The notes: generated by a model from the sequence alone, not told the origin. Counted from the first letter of the stretch, positions 1-10,760 are shown. The stretch is DNA of 64,000 bases from Aporrectodea caliginosa (GCA_020284085.1 JACEVL010000690.1:575001-639000), one strand, 5' to 3'. Translations and numbers: made by a program.

Positions 1-175
1 ACATCTGTTCTTCTCTTTACTCCGGCCTACCGTCTGGTCGGCTGTCGTGCCTCGACCGGGTGTTCCGCTCTGCGGCGCGCCTTATTGGCCGAATACCCAA
101 ATTCGGCCATGTCTCTAACTAAATGCTGGAAACCTTACACTGGCACCGAATATACCCCTACACCACCGCTCCCCA
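1..175 (+). pseudogene. LINE reverse-transcriptase C-terminal remnant, copy 1
   Basis: From base 3 the frame reads CSSLYSGLPSGRLSCLDRVF, then RSAARLIGRIPKFGHV, which is the conserved stretch after the RT palm in CR1/L2/Jockey-like LINEs (DYCNSLYxGLP...AARLI). A stop codon (TAA at 120-122) interrupts the frame before a degenerate MLETLHW motif. The copy is cut by the window edge on the left and decays after about base 175. It belongs to the same family as the copy at 5110-5937, which shares AARLIGxIPKxGHVS. It is a dead transposon fragment with no host function visible. Confidence 0.75.
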
Positions 176-540
176 CAATATTTACATATTGTGTCACGCC
201 ATTAAGTGTTTTGACGTAACAGGCCATTTTTCGTTAACCCTTATGGCATTACAGCGAATCTTATTAACTCTTTAATTAGGCCTACTCTTTATGAGCATGT
301 GTTATCTTCTTTGGCGGCTACGTTGTTTTGAAGAATTTGATCAGTATTCTTGAAATTAATGCAAACTCTTCAAATCTATAGACTCATTACAATTAAATCA
401 TTTTGTTCATGTTTAATTTTCTCAACAATATTCTGACTAAAAAGTTGATCAGTTTACCACTAAGTTGACAAATGAATAAACTATTTGAATAGATTCTGCA
501 TCTGAAAGCCGGGCTCACGGACACTTACTGTCAAACACGC
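176..540. other. AT-rich stretch without a recognised gene
   Basis: AT-rich sequence with scattered stops in all frames. I see no repeat boundary or coding signal. Confidence 0.5.
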
Positions 541-824
541 TTTATCTCCTCCTCCTCCTTCTCCTCCTCCTTCTTCTCCTCCTTCTTCTCCTCCTTCTTC
601 TCCTCCTCCTCCTTCTTCTTCTTCTTCTTCTTCTTCTTCTTCTTCTTCTTCTTCTTCTTCTTCTTCTTCTTCTTCTTCTTCTTCTTCTTCTTCTTCTTCT
701 TCTTCTTCTTCTTCTTCTTCTTCTTCTTCTTCTTCTTCTTCTTCTTCTTCTTCTTCTTCTTCTTCTTCTTCTTCTTCTTCTTCTTCTTCTTCTTCTTCTT
801 CTTCTTCTTCTTCTTCTTCTTCTT

Positions 825-855
<31 letters not shown>

Positions 856-904
856 TTTCTTCTTCTTCTTCTTCTTCTTCTATTTCTTCTTCTTCTTCTT
901 CTTC
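541..904. repeat. (TTC)n / (GAA)n microsatellite, ~360 bp
   Basis: The left end is a mixed CTCCTCCTT block, followed by about 270 bp of nearly pure TTC and then a few interrupted units (ttattt, tctatt). It is a pure polypyrimidine/polypurine tract. Lysine, arginine and serine homopolymer reading frames on the other strand are by-products and are not genes. Confidence 0.97.
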
Positions 905-985
905 TTTGGCTTCTTTGGCTTCTTTGGCTTCTTTGGCTTCTTTGGCTTCTTTGGCTTCTTTGGCTTCTTTGGCTTCTTTGGCGTC
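905..985. repeat. TTTGGCTTC 9-bp minisatellite, about 9 copies
   Basis: A 9-bp unit (TTTGGCTTC) is repeated about nine times directly after the TTC array. It probably arose from the array by a point change followed by amplification of a higher-order unit. Confidence 0.95.
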
Positions 986-1255
986 TTTGACTCTGGTAAT
1001 TTGGGGTTGAAATTAGCCAAAGTGGAAACCCAATAATGTTTACCAATGAAGATTAAGTGTTGAAAATATCTGAAGAAAATATAGAGTGAATTCGATAGTG
1101 TATTTTTATCAACATTAAACCGTGGGAAAGTTATCATTAGGCCTATTTCCAAAGTTCACAGAGTAAAAACATTAGGCCTTAGGACTGGCTAATAGTTACT
1201 AAATGGTTTTTACTCAAAGTGGCTTATTCACGTTTTTAGCTAAGGTTCCAGTTTC
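986..1255. other. Unassigned AT-rich stretch
   Basis: No coding signal or recognised repeat. Short taggcct-type words recur here, as they do through the whole window. Confidence 0.4.
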
Positions 1256-1760
1256 TCAAGAACACTTTATTGAACAGGGACAAGGCCTATAGGCGTAATC
1301 TGCCTTGCGATCGGGCGATTGGTTATTGGTTCTACGTTGAGGCGGACAGAGTCGCGTTTGGCCTACGCCTTGGCGTGCCTCTTTGCGAGCCCCACAGCTG
1401 CGTCTGTGGCTCTCTTGTTTCCGCAGAGGGCTCGCATTGCTTGTCAGTTTTCGTAGCCTCCTGAGAACAGATGGCAAAAGACGGTCTCACTCTTATCCCT
1501 TGTCGAGCGGGGTGTAGCCTAATTCGGGATGTGTCGGTCACTGGCCGTGTCATACATAACGAGTGCTTTTCGGACGGTCGCGGCTGCGGCCTAGATGGCG
1601 GCTGCTCGAACAAATGCTAAGTGCACCCAGCTGGCAGTCGTCCATCACTTTGCCCCCAGCCTTCGAAACTATGGGCCCAATGAGTGCTGGAGGCTTGGCC
1701 TTTGGTGTCATCCTTGAGAGAGAGCCTCAACACGATGTCTATTTCAGCGCGTAGGGCCTA
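1256..1760. other. GC-rich block of unknown nature
   Basis: About 500 bp with clearly higher GC and CpG than its AT-rich flanks. Several short open frames overlap on both strands, but none resembles a known protein. On the - strand the left end reads CAATAAAGTGTT, a possible polyadenylation signal, so this may be the 3' end of a - strand transcript or retroelement. A CpG island is the alternative. A motif like CTAGATGGCGGC occurs near 1592. Confidence 0.35.
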
Positions 1761-2843
1761 TCTGTTATGATCCAACGTTTCCATGCGGTTGCTTTTCGCA
1801 GTATTTTTGCAACACGAACACTGGATCTCAACGACCATTCAGACCTTTTTCTACTATTTTTAATTAATGTTTAAGTCCCTGAGGGATCATGTGTTACAGT
1901 ACCTCGGGGAATAACAAAATTTAAAAATAAAAATGAAAACTATAAAATTAAAAATCGATGACAAAATTATGAAAAGAATAAAATGTAATTAAAATATGCA
2001 AACTGTAGCCGCTTATCAGGTAAACGAGTAGCAACTAGTTACGCGCTAATAAATTAATTAATTTAGTCCAAAATTAGCCTTATAGACTTATCAATGATGA
2101 GACCAGTACACATTGCCGTTGCCGTCTTCCAATGCTTTGTTTCAATCGCAAAACCTCCGTCTCATCAAGGAATTAGTTTTGAGAGCCTTTACAACATTGG
2201 CAGAATGATAGATAATCATATTTTGTATTTGGCTGATGGATAAAATATAATTTTAATACAGAGAAGCGGCCAAAACTTAGCCTATGTTGTTTTCTCATGA
2301 ATGATAGTCTAATATCGGCCTCATAACATTCATCGATGTTTTCAATCCCAAAACCGGTTGTTCATCAAAAGAATTTGTTTGAAAGACCTTACAACATTAA
2401 CTGAACAATAATAATAATAATATATTCTTTTGACTTGGCTGATGAATAAAATAACCATTTTGACTACATAATGTTCAGAGGGAAACGTGACCATAATTTT
2501 AAAATATAAATGCATGCATGTAGGCCTAATTGTTTACCAAAAACATCGGCCAAAGTTGCGTTTCTAATTCGACCAAATTATAGAAAAAAACCCGTGTAAG
2601 GGTTTTTGGAATGTAGCCTACGAGATTTCCTCTACCTAACAGATATAAATAGACGTATAAATATAGCAAATTATATGCCGAATGGGTGCGATTTTGCGTA
2701 GACACTAAAGAGACTTAATTCTTAAGCTCAACACAGTTTTGTTTTACTCAGATCAAATTTGTACCTGACAACACTCATCAACAAAATAAATAACATATTT
2801 GGGTTGGAGGTATTAATTTAACATTTCGTTTCTTTATTCATAG
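1761..2843. other. Intronic or intergenic sequence before the DEG/ENaC exons
   Basis: AT-rich sequence containing short taggcct words and no recognisable exon. The upstream exons of the channel gene, including the first membrane segment, were not found here or elsewhere in the window. Confidence 0.4.
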
Positions 2844-2973
2844 CTGTCGATGTTGCCTTCGCCGTATGGCGATTGTCGTGAGGCCGAAAACTACACGTTT
2901 CTTAGATGCCTGGAGCAATGTATGGGGAATTATGTCAAGTCCATCTGTAGATGCCGACTAATTCAGTTGGAAG
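2844..2973 (+). CDS. DEG/ENaC (ASIC-like) channel, extracellular-domain exon
   Basis: This 130-bp exon has a good acceptor (TTCTTTATTCATAG at 2830-2843) and a donor GTATAAAT at 2974. It encodes YGDCREAENYTFLRCLEQCM followed by GNYVKSICRCRLIQLE, the cysteine-rich extracellular segment of degenerin/epithelial sodium channels (compare the YxxC...CxxxC...xxCxCR pattern of ASICs). The exon is in phase 0 at its start and ends with one extra base (G), which joins the TT at the start of the exon at 4488 to give Val. The protein would be a trimeric, two-transmembrane cation channel in the plasma membrane. Earlier exons, including TM1, are missing from the window, so the gene is partial. Confidence 0.85.
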
Positions 2974-3299
2974 GTATAAATCTGTATTAGTTATCTGTCA
3001 GGTTAAATTTATTTTGAACTTGTTTGCATGTAAGTACGCGAGTGCGTTTTTATGCTGCAATCGATTATAGGAGGTTAATTCTTTTTCTCGTTATGTAGAA
3101 ACTGTTACTAAGAAGACATGCTTCGTATGTTATGTGGAATATATCCAATACTAAAATTGCACTGCATGTCTACCCATCGTCCATTTGAATGTAGCCTACA
3201 TTATGTATGTATTATGCACAATGCATGCATGTATGACTTTATTGATGTATATAATTATGTGTGTATTGTATTTATATTGTATTTAAGGATGTCTAATGT

Positions 3300-3805
3300 C
3301 CCTCTCACAGTACGACCTAATCAGAGGTGCTCCCAGTGCGAAAAGGCCCGAAGACCAGAAATATCTTAAGAGTGTGGGCAGAGACAGAGGTACCCCCAGT
3401 TAAGCACTTAGAGCGAGTCATAGAGGGAAGATCGTTCCAGAGCAAAGGGCTAACAGACGCATACGCACGGTATTAGTCAGTATACCAGTCTGATTCCGAG
3501 GTCCAAGAGGACATGTCGGTCTAACGAATGGAGAGAGCGACCAGAGGCAGCCGAAAGAGGACCTCGGATAAGATCACAAAGGTATCGTAGAGCCTGACCA
3601 AAAAAACTCTGGAAATAAGGACAAGAACTTTAAACCGAATTATTATGGGCAATGAGCGGAAGCCAGTGTAAGTGCTCAATCATGAAGACTGAGATGTGTG
3701 AGAAGCGAGGAAGGCGGGAAATCAGGCGAGGACATCCAGCAGTGGAGCTCTGAAGAGAGAGACTCAATAGATTGAGAAAGGTCAAGTTGATGGGCAGGAG
3801 GACCA
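3300..3805 (+). repeat. Dispersed repeat, family F (LINE 3'-tail-like)
   Basis: Words such as GAGGTGCTCCCAGTGCG and GGAAGATCGTTCCAGAG match the layout seen at 15760-16030 (GGAAGGTCATTCCAAAATC) and 45985-46320 (GAGGCGCTCCCGACCC). I read these as degenerate copies of one dispersed repeat, probably the non-coding end of a retroelement. There is no open frame. Confidence 0.5.
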
Positions 3806-3814
3806 TGAACAAAG

Positions 3815-4148
3815 GTCTGTATGTATGTATGTATGTATGTATGTATGTATGTATGTATGTATGTATGTATGTATGTATGTATGTATGTATGTATGTATGT
3901 ATGTATGTATGTATGTATGTATGTATTTATGTATGTATGTATGTATGTATGTATTTATGTATGTATGTATGTATGTATGTATGTATGTATGTATGTATGT
4001 ATGTATGTATGTATGTATGTATGTATGTATGTATGTATGTATGTATGTATGTATGTATGTATGTATGTATGTATGTATGTATGTATGTATGTATGTATGT
4101 ATGTATGTATGTATGTATGTATGTATGTATGTATGTATGTATGTATGT
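3815..4148. repeat. (TGTA)n microsatellite, ~330 bp
   Basis: Almost perfect tetranucleotide array with two TTTATG interruptions near 3926 and 3954. The MYVC and HTYI repeat frames it creates on the two strands are not genes. Confidence 0.98.
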
Positions 4149-4387
4149 CTTTTTTCATTGCGACCATGAGGCGATCGTCTGCACTTATGAAGCGGTCTGT
4201 CTGCTTGCGCACAGGCGCTATAGAAGTCATTAGAATCGATCATTAGGGCAGGACATCGAAACGACATTGAGACTAAAACTCCTCATAATACAGGAGCGGT
4301 GATTTAATTGTCAGGATACTCTACCTGCAGTATATTAGCATTAGCAATCTAGAGCTGGTTGAGGAAGTCGCTTCATTATCGATAAGG

Positions 4388-4462
4388 CTTTCATGTACAC
4401 TAAAGTGCGGTTATCAGTGTTTTTAAATAAAGGATATACTTGCTCACATACTTACTTGCTGT
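4388..4462 (+). repeat. Short dispersed repeat shared with 13436-13505
   Basis: The order CTTTCATGTA, AAAGTGCGGTTA, AAAGGATAT, CATACTTACTT is matched by CTTTCATGTA, AAAGTGCGGTTA, AAGGATATGG, AACTTACTTA at 13436-13505. Both are on the + strand. Identity unknown. Confidence 0.6.
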
Positions 4463-4487
4463 CTGAGGTTTTATCCTGTGTTTTTAG

Positions 4488-4939
4488 TTCCAGGAAGAGT
4501 ATGCAATCTTGACGAGTACTATAGGTGCGCTCCAAACGCCATACAATCGTTTGTATCTTCCGACGCGTGCCGTAAGTGTGACTGTCCTCTTCACTGCTAT
4601 CAACCCACCTATCCATATTCAATCTCAACGAGTCCTCTATCAGAGCATTTTCTCAATTACATGTCGAAAAAGTCGCAGTTCAAGGGACGGAATCTGACGA
4701 TGTCGAAACTGAGCAAGGAACTCGTCTTCCTGGATATCTTCTACTCTCAGCTGAGCTACATCGACATCCAAACGACTCCAGCCTACGATCTCCTTACACT
4801 GGTTTGCGACATTGGCGGTGCCTTGGGACTGATTCTCGGAGGAACATTACTTACTATTGCAGAATTTATGCAGTTTTTTGTGCAAATATGTATTGAATTT
4901 GTTACTTCTGCAAGGTTCGCTAAAATGCAACGCTGTTGA
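4488..4939 (+). CDS. DEG/ENaC (ASIC-like) channel, terminal exon with TM2
   Basis: The exon reads VPGRVCNLDEYYRCAPNA..., then the post-palm motif CRKCDCPLHCYQPTYPYS (compare C.CPLPC in ASICs), a beta-rich stretch, and TTPAYDLLTLVCDIGGALGL followed by ILGGTLLTIAEF, the start and body of the second membrane helix. It ends with a short cytoplasmic tail (FAKMQRC) and TGA at 4937-4939. In ASICs the matching segment is GDIGGQMGLFIGASILT, so the GAS selectivity-filter position here is GGT, and the degenerin position just before the helix appears to be Thr. The short tail has no obvious signalling motif. Phase and spacing with the exon at 2844 fit. Family assignment is secure; ligand and gating are unknown. 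Confidence 0.87.
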
Positions 4940-5109
4940 AAAGCTCATATTTTGTGAAGCACATTAAATATTTTTATGCAACTATTTATAGACACAGAAG
5001 TTGTCAAATAGGAGCCTGTAACTTATAACTCTTACAGCTGAACAACGAAGCAGAATAGTATTTTAGTTTTAGTATGAACAATCTGTCTACACTTTTACAC
5101 AGATAAAAT
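4940..5109. other. 3' flank of the DEG/ENaC gene
   Basis: AT-rich. A weak ATTAAA-like polyadenylation signal (cacattaaata) lies about 30 bp after the stop codon. Confidence 0.4.
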
Positions 5110-5937
5110 GTGATGTTATGCTGTATGTTGGCCATGAATTTGACTATTGTTCCTCTCTATATATGTTGGCCTTCCACAGAGTCGGATTTGGGTGCTTGGA
5201 GCGAGTTTTGCGCGCGGCTGCGCGATTGATTGGTGGCATCCCTAAGACGGGTCATGTATCCGACTATTTGCGGGATGTCCTGCACTGGTTGCCAATACCA
5301 CAACGCATCTCATTTAGGGTCTCTGCCTTCGTTTGGCGTAGCCTCGTTGGTACCGCACCTGCTTATCTGCAGGAGCTCTGTCGCTCTATTTCTGCCAATA
5401 TTGGCCGCCGACCCCTTCGCTCTGCAGTCCACGGTGACCTGAGTGTCCCATTTGCACGCACTTCTATAATGCAACGTCGGGCCTTCTCGGCCATGAGACC
5501 GAGTATCTGGAATCAGTGGCGTAGCAAGGTTTTTGGAGGCCCTTGTTCAGAGCTTCGGCGGTGGGCCAACCGCGCTCTCTTGCACAGAGGAGAATGAGAC
5601 GCAGCTTACGTTCTTACCGACGTAGCCAACTGGGCTTGGTTAAGTTGATCTAATTACATTCTGAAGGAAAACCGTTCTGACGGTCTTACCGGCGAGGGCC
5701 CCTGTGCCGCCGGCGGCCCTTGTGCTTTGCACAACCTGCACAACCTATTGCTACGCCACTGTCTGGAATGGGCTTCCTCTAGAGCTCCGTCTCCTGCATA
5801 GGAACTCTTCACCTGCATTTTATACCTCTCTGAAAACTATCCTTTTCAGCCGTGGTTGGGCCGGGAGCGCCTCTGAGTAGATATCTTGAAGGGGCGCTAT
5901 AGGCCTATATCAAGTTTCGTTGATTGATTGATTGATG
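5110..5937 (+). pseudogene. 5'-truncated LINE, RT C-terminus and 3' tail, split by a MITE
   Basis: Coding similarity starts at EFDYCSSLYMLAF and continues CLERVLRAAARLIGGIPKTG, HVSDYLRDVLHWLPIPQRIS, FRVSAFVWRSLVGTAPAYLQ, RRAFSAMRPSIWN up to 5513. It is then broken by the MITE at 5514-5761 and resumes GLPLELRLLHRNSSPAFYTS, LKTILFSRGWAGSASE with a stop at 5878-5880. This is the post-RT region of a CR1/L2/Jockey-like non-LTR element. The 3' end is a short TTGA/GATT tandem tail (5920-5937), typical of CR1/L2 elements. Removing the MITE restores a continuous frame, so this copy was young when the MITE landed. Confidence 0.85.
5506..5769. mobile_element. hAT-type MITE with perfect 8-bp target duplication
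   Basis: Element 5514-5761 (248 bp) begins CAGTGGCGTAGCAAGG and ends TTGCTACGCCACTG, so the termini are inverted repeats of the hAT type. It is flanked by TCTGGAAT at 5506-5513 and 5762-5769, a perfect 8-bp target-site duplication as made by hAT transposases. There is no transposase inside. It sits within the coding part of a LINE, which gives the order of events. Confidence 0.95.
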
Positions 5938-7109
5938 AAGTATATACCGGTAATTAGCTTTAAGTAGTACACTGTAAGCCGTAATTTCTTCATAGTCACA
6001 TTTTCCTATATGCATTAAACTGATTGGTGTTCACTAATCTCGTGTCTTCCGTGACTGCACTTTAATAACAAAGGGTCAATTGAGTTTGTAGCAATCGAGC
6101 TGAGCTAATTGCAGTACTCCCCAAAATCGTCCAAGTTCAATTGCACGAACACGAGGACTATGTCCGTTACTAGACAGTTATAGCCATACTATTTTGCTGA
6201 ATAGTTTGTATGTACGTCTATTATAGTACGTAAGTTAGTAAGTAAGTATGCAAATAAGTATATTCTTTCTCAGACCGGTTGCAGAAGAGCCGCACTCCGT
6301 TGCAGAAACATCATAGGGCAAATACTATATCAATAGGAGTACAGCATTGTTCCTAAAAATGTATTCTTCATAATTATTATAGTGGATAAGAGCCAATACC
6401 CTGTCATGAGACCGTTGTCGAAAGGCATAGATAGTTGATTTCCTTGGAGGGAGCAACTTGCGTAAAACATGCCCCGGATTGTTTCGAACAGCTGCGAGGA
6501 GACCTGTATCAGCCTACCGACAGAGCCGGTCAAAGCTTGGGCTGTCAACGCGTAGGTACCAGGTACCTCCGCCCATTCATCCTACTTATGACCGTGGCCA
6601 TTCAGCGCTACTGAATGGCCACGGCTGTGAGCGGCGCTATATAAATTACTATTTACATTACATTATGATGGATTGGAGCCTATTTTTATCCAGCGGAAGA
6701 GTAAACCAAACCATGTTGGGCTGGCGTACAGTAGGCGTGCCAGAGTCATGACGCAAACCACATCAACAAGTTTTTGGTCATGAGCAGTTAATATGCGCAA
6801 CGCATACACGGACTAGCAACATATATATCCGACTTATATGTGCTTCAAAATAAAGGGTTTGATAAATTTATCTACTCTAGATGCCTCTGGTATGAAAGGG
6901 GCAAACCACTGCCCCACTCTACCCTTACCCGCCAAATCTCATACCTATGTCTCATTCTGATTCAGTCTACGGTTACACGTCTCTGCCTATTTTCCCCACG
7001 TGGTCCAACTCTTCAACAACTGTGTCCGCATTATATAATGGTATGCTCAAGGAGTGCTGGCGCCTTCACAGAAGCGATCACGCCGATCATCAAGCAGCCG
7101 GGTCGGTAG
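5938..7109. other. Unassigned sequence with one hairpin
   Basis: No recognised gene. A perfect 14-bp stem, CCGTGGCCATTCAG with a 5-base loop, lies at 6592-6624. Short open frames here do not resemble proteins. Confidence 0.4.
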
Positions 7110-7485
7110 TTCGAAGTCTCATCTCTTGGTCCCTTATAAAGATAGGTACCACCTTTGCTATTTTTAGTGCTTGTGGAAATAGGCCAGTTTTAAAAGAGAA
7201 GTTAATAATTTAAGTTAGTGATTGTATTATATTAGGAAGGCTTGTTAAAGCTATTGTTGGATCTGTGTCATCAACTCCTTTTGCTTGGGAAGGATGGATT
7301 GTATAACTTAATTGCATTAATTCCTCATTTGTTATTTCAGTAAGGCCAAAGGAGTCCACTTTCGAGGGAGGCATATATTTTTCAATGTTAGAAGTTGAGG
7401 TTGGGATAATTATTGCCAGGGAATGGGCAATATCAGTAAAGTAGTTGTTGAATTCGGTCGCAATTTTTATTCAGTTTTAGAGGTG
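7110..7485 (-). pseudogene. LINE reverse transcriptase remnant, fingers region
   Basis: Read on the - strand from about 7485: EFNNYFTDIAHSLAI, then KYMPPSKVDSFGLTEITNEE, IHPSQAKGVDDTDP, an in-frame stop, and IINFSFKTGLFPQALKIAKV VPIF. This is the classic N-terminal RT block of L2/CR1-type elements (FNNYFTxIG...KAxGxDxIxP...INxSFxTGxFPxxLKxAKVxPIF). The NYRPISLL block that should follow is lost by decay. It differs from the LINE at 5.1 kb by strand and region. Confidence 0.75.
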
Positions 7486-8090
7486 ATGATAGACTAAGTG
7501 AAAAAAAATTCTCAGCGTGTTTTGGTCACCATCCGTGACTTGGATACTCGATTTGCGCTCAGAGTTACTGGGTATGGCAATGCATGCTAACACCTGCTAC
7601 ATATAATCTGTTCCCATCAGACGTAAGCAATTCTCTCAATACAGTCGGCCCCTGGCGATCGAAAGACAAGCTCTGTCTACATCTGGCGATCGCGTACGCG
7701 CCTGTGCAATATCGCCCGGTCTCGTGTTATGTTATGTTAATTATGTTAACTCTGGGGTCGGCCTTGCACTTGGCAAGCAGAACTCGCGAAGCCTCGGTAA
7801 TAAATTAACCTCCATCATACATGTAGATGAGGCTATTATCAGCAATAACCGCGAGGTTCCGGTGTCCAGTGGCTGTATTAATTTACAACGCAGTGGATCC
7901 TTCCTCCTAACGGCCTATCCGGGAAGCAGTGGACTGGAGGTTTTCTACGGAGAGCACTTACACACTTAGAAATAAGCCTACCAGACCTTACAATACACTC
8001 TAAATCCGAACCTTGTCAAATGGTTAGGCATACTATGGCTTGTCCAACAGGTGCTGGGTTAATCCGTACCGGGTACCATTTAGCAACCTG
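7486..8090. other. Unassigned stretch
   Basis: No gene seen. Open frames of 70-80 codons overlap without protein-like composition or similarity. Confidence 0.4.
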
Positions 8091-9735
8091 CGCAGGTTTC
8101 TTCGAAAGTAAGCTGTCTAGGTTACCATAATTCTGCCCTCAAAAGCCAAAACACAGTAACTCGGAAAACCAATAGGGCCTATTTTGCACAAAGTTGATTT
8201 GAAAGTTTATTATAAAAATCTCGGAATTTATCTACTCAATCCAAAAATTATTTACGCCATAAAATGTATTAAATTGTGTGTTATTTCATGGTTTATATTT
8301 GTTTTTATTAAATTAGTGATTATCGATCAAAATACTGAAAAATCGTTTGTACTGTGTTTTGGCTTGGCACAAAATTCCCATTTCATGGGAACTGAACTAG
8401 TCAAAACGCCAATACACATTATACTGCGTTTGAGCTTACCAATTTGTTTCAGCGTGAAATGGTAATAAGGGTTGCACTTATACTGTTATTAACTGCCTTT
8501 GTTTTAACTTGAACAACTTAAACCTGAATAAGCTCAATTTGAACAGCAATAATTAGTAAAAACATATTGCAAAACAGTAATATTGAAAGCTATAAAAATG
8601 CAGCTGTCCTCGAACGTTGATGTTTGTGGCATAACTAATTTATATTTTTTAGACGTGTGAGATTTTTTTAAGGTTTCTCACCTTGCCTTTGCGTCTACAC
8701 TTTTCTAAAGCCTGCAGACTCTAAATGTTTGCAGCTCTGCTGTTACAATCCATTCTTTATGATAAAGGACATTGAAAGGTGCAATGAATTTGAGCAGAAA
8801 TGAAATGCAAGACATTTTTTCACACATTTTGTCTAGTTCAAATGGTAGGCCTATAGGCCTAATTTAAAAATCTCTTAGTAACAACTTCCATACCATAAAT
8901 CTCTTGACGAAATCTTTCATTTAGTTACTGAAACACGAGCAGAGAATTTAAACCAAAGGTTCTTGGAGAAGAGTGCCTTAATGCGCTTTGTATAATTAAT
9001 ACATGTGGAGTGCGACATGGATAGGTCGACCAAAATTTTCAATTGATCAAGCAATAACCTATTGGTCTCTGAATTTTTGGATAGATGACTTAATATAGGG
9101 TGTCTGTAACATGCCTACAATTCGACTTAGGATACTACTTAGAGTAAAATATCTTAAAACTTCATGTAAAAGAAAATTTAATCATTCAGTAATCATCTGT
9201 TCCATCCGTGTTTTAGTCAAACTCACGTAACCGTGATAAAGGCATCGTGTAAGAATATAGAAAATGTTCATTAACAGACTGTTGTATAAAATGTAATTAT
9301 AATTAACAACTGCAACAATTAAAAACGTTTTACAATTAAAAACGCTTTATATAACTTACTTCAGATTAATTTGGATTGCTAAATTTGTTTCACGTTCATT
9401 AATTGCAAAGAAAAACAGAAACCGAATACCCAAACGTTACGCCGACTTATTACTAAGCCATAACGCAGCACTGTGTTTTGGCTTGGTATTCGTTTGTCAG
9501 AGCAGCAGAATGCTGTGGTTATAACGCAGTGCTTTGTTTTGGCTTGGCATCCAGTGAAAAATATCCGACTTACTGCGTTTTGGCAACATAAAATCTCGGA
9601 AACCAATGATAATACAGCTCCAACGATTTTTTAACATGAAGATAGTTACATCTTAAGTGCACTGTGCAAATATGAGAAAAGTGAAAACAAATTTCGAATT
9701 ACTGTGTTTTAGCTTTGCATGGCAGAATTATGGCA
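8090..9735. repeat. Region with repeated CTGTGTTTTGGCTTGG words
   Basis: The word CTGTGTTTTGGCTTGG (or one-mismatch forms) occurs near 8350, 9472, 9526 and 9694. A partner phrase, CTCGGAAAACCAATA or CTCGGAAACCAATG, lies at 8160 and 9594. A GAAAGTAAGCTGTCTAGGTT unit at 8105 matches the minisatellite at 9745-9930. The block appears to be one or more decayed non-coding elements. No transposase frame is seen. Confidence 0.5.
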
Positions 9736-9744
9736 ATCTCTTGA

Positions 9745-9930
9745 TACTCTGAAAGTAAGCTGTCCATACTTCGAAAGTAAGCTATGTAGGTTACTACTTG
9801 ACAAGTTCATGATACTTCAAAAGTAAGCTAAACCACTAGGCCTACTTGGCAACCTCATAATACTTTGAAAGTATACTGTCTAGGATACTACTTGGCAAGT
9901 TGAGAATACTTGAAAGTAAACTGTATGTGG
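9745..9930. repeat. ~48-bp minisatellite, about 4-5 degenerate copies
   Basis: The unit contains TGAAAGTAAGCTG, then TAGGTTACTACTTG, then CAAGTTCATGATACTT. Core words start near 9747, 9770, 9817, 9867 and 9911, giving a period of roughly 47-50 bp with one short copy. Confidence 0.8.
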
Positions 9931-10204
9931 TACCTTCAGTGTTATAATAATTATTCTAAACCAAATCAAATCAAAATCAGTTTATTATGAGATAACAAAT
10001 GTGACGCGACATGCAGTAACGATTACACATAAAAAAGAGAACAATAATGTAGTGTTTTGCAAATATAGGTTCAGATCAAACTTCAAAATTGTCCAGTTGA
10101 TCTCACCGCAGGAAACCCTACATGGGACGCGTCCCGTTACCTAAGGTGCCCTATAATTATCATTGGTGGAAGGATGATTGTTTATAGTTAGTTGTACATT
10201 TTCA

Positions 10205-10760
10205 TCCTAATTAGAGAGTCTTTCTATAACACTCACATCCCTTTAAAAATCATCACAAGGAAAAAGAAAGACCCTCCCTATATGACGCCGGTCATTAAAC
10301 GTCTGCTGCGCAAACGGAATAAACTGTTCAAACAAAATCGAGTGGAAGCTGCTGCTGCTCTGTCCGACAGAATAAACTCAATGATTATCCGTTTCAATTC
10401 TTCGACTTTTAAAAACGCAAAACGGGGCTCTAGAGAGATGTGGGCGGAGGTCAACCGCATACGAGGTACAGATAGACAGTCGGCCACCGCACCTGAAGGA
10501 GTAACTGCGACTACTCTCAATCAACATTATGGCAATATTTCAACAGATCAGCAATAAGTGCAACCCAGGCTTAAATCAACAGCAACCAATGAGACTCATG
10601 ACATCTTCTATGAGTATAACATCTTCGTGATGCTGGAGGCTGTTGGACGTACAGCCACTGGCCCCGATGAGAAGTCACCTTGGCTCTTGAGCAGGACAGC
10701 ATCTGTATTGGCAGAACCCATCACAATGTGCATGGATGCAATTTCACTGTTCAACTAATA
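10205..10760 (+). pseudogene. LINE endonuclease-RT linker and RT start, frameshifted
   Basis: The frame reads KKKDPPYMTPVIKRLLRKRN KLFKQNR, then EAAAALSDRINSMI and REMWAEVNRIRG, matching the charged linker between the endonuclease and RT of CR1/L2-like LINEs (DPPWMTPxLKxLIxKRNRLF). After a stop near 10557 and a frame change, VMLEAVGRTATGPDEKSPWL LSRTASVLAEPITMCMDAIS resembles the RT block xxLxxxxxTxxGPDxxPxWxLRxxAxxLAxPI. The rest of the RT is missing. Confidence 0.75.

Larger units (their letters stand above)
2974..4487 (+). other. Intron of the DEG/ENaC gene
   Basis: A GT-AG intron of about 1.5 kb. It contains a dispersed LINE-tail-like repeat (3300-3800), a large TGTA array (3815-4148) and a short dispersed repeat near 4388-4462. 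The acceptor is the pyrimidine tract ending GTTTTTAG at 4487. Confidence 0.75.

Noticed and set aside
531..1152. Lysine- and arginine-rich open frames on the - strand
   Set aside because: They are the reverse translation of the TTC microsatellite and the 9-bp array, with no other coding signal.
3772..4267. Long MYVC and HTYI repeat frames
   Set aside because: These are six-frame products of the TGTA array and carry no independent start, domain or splice evidence.
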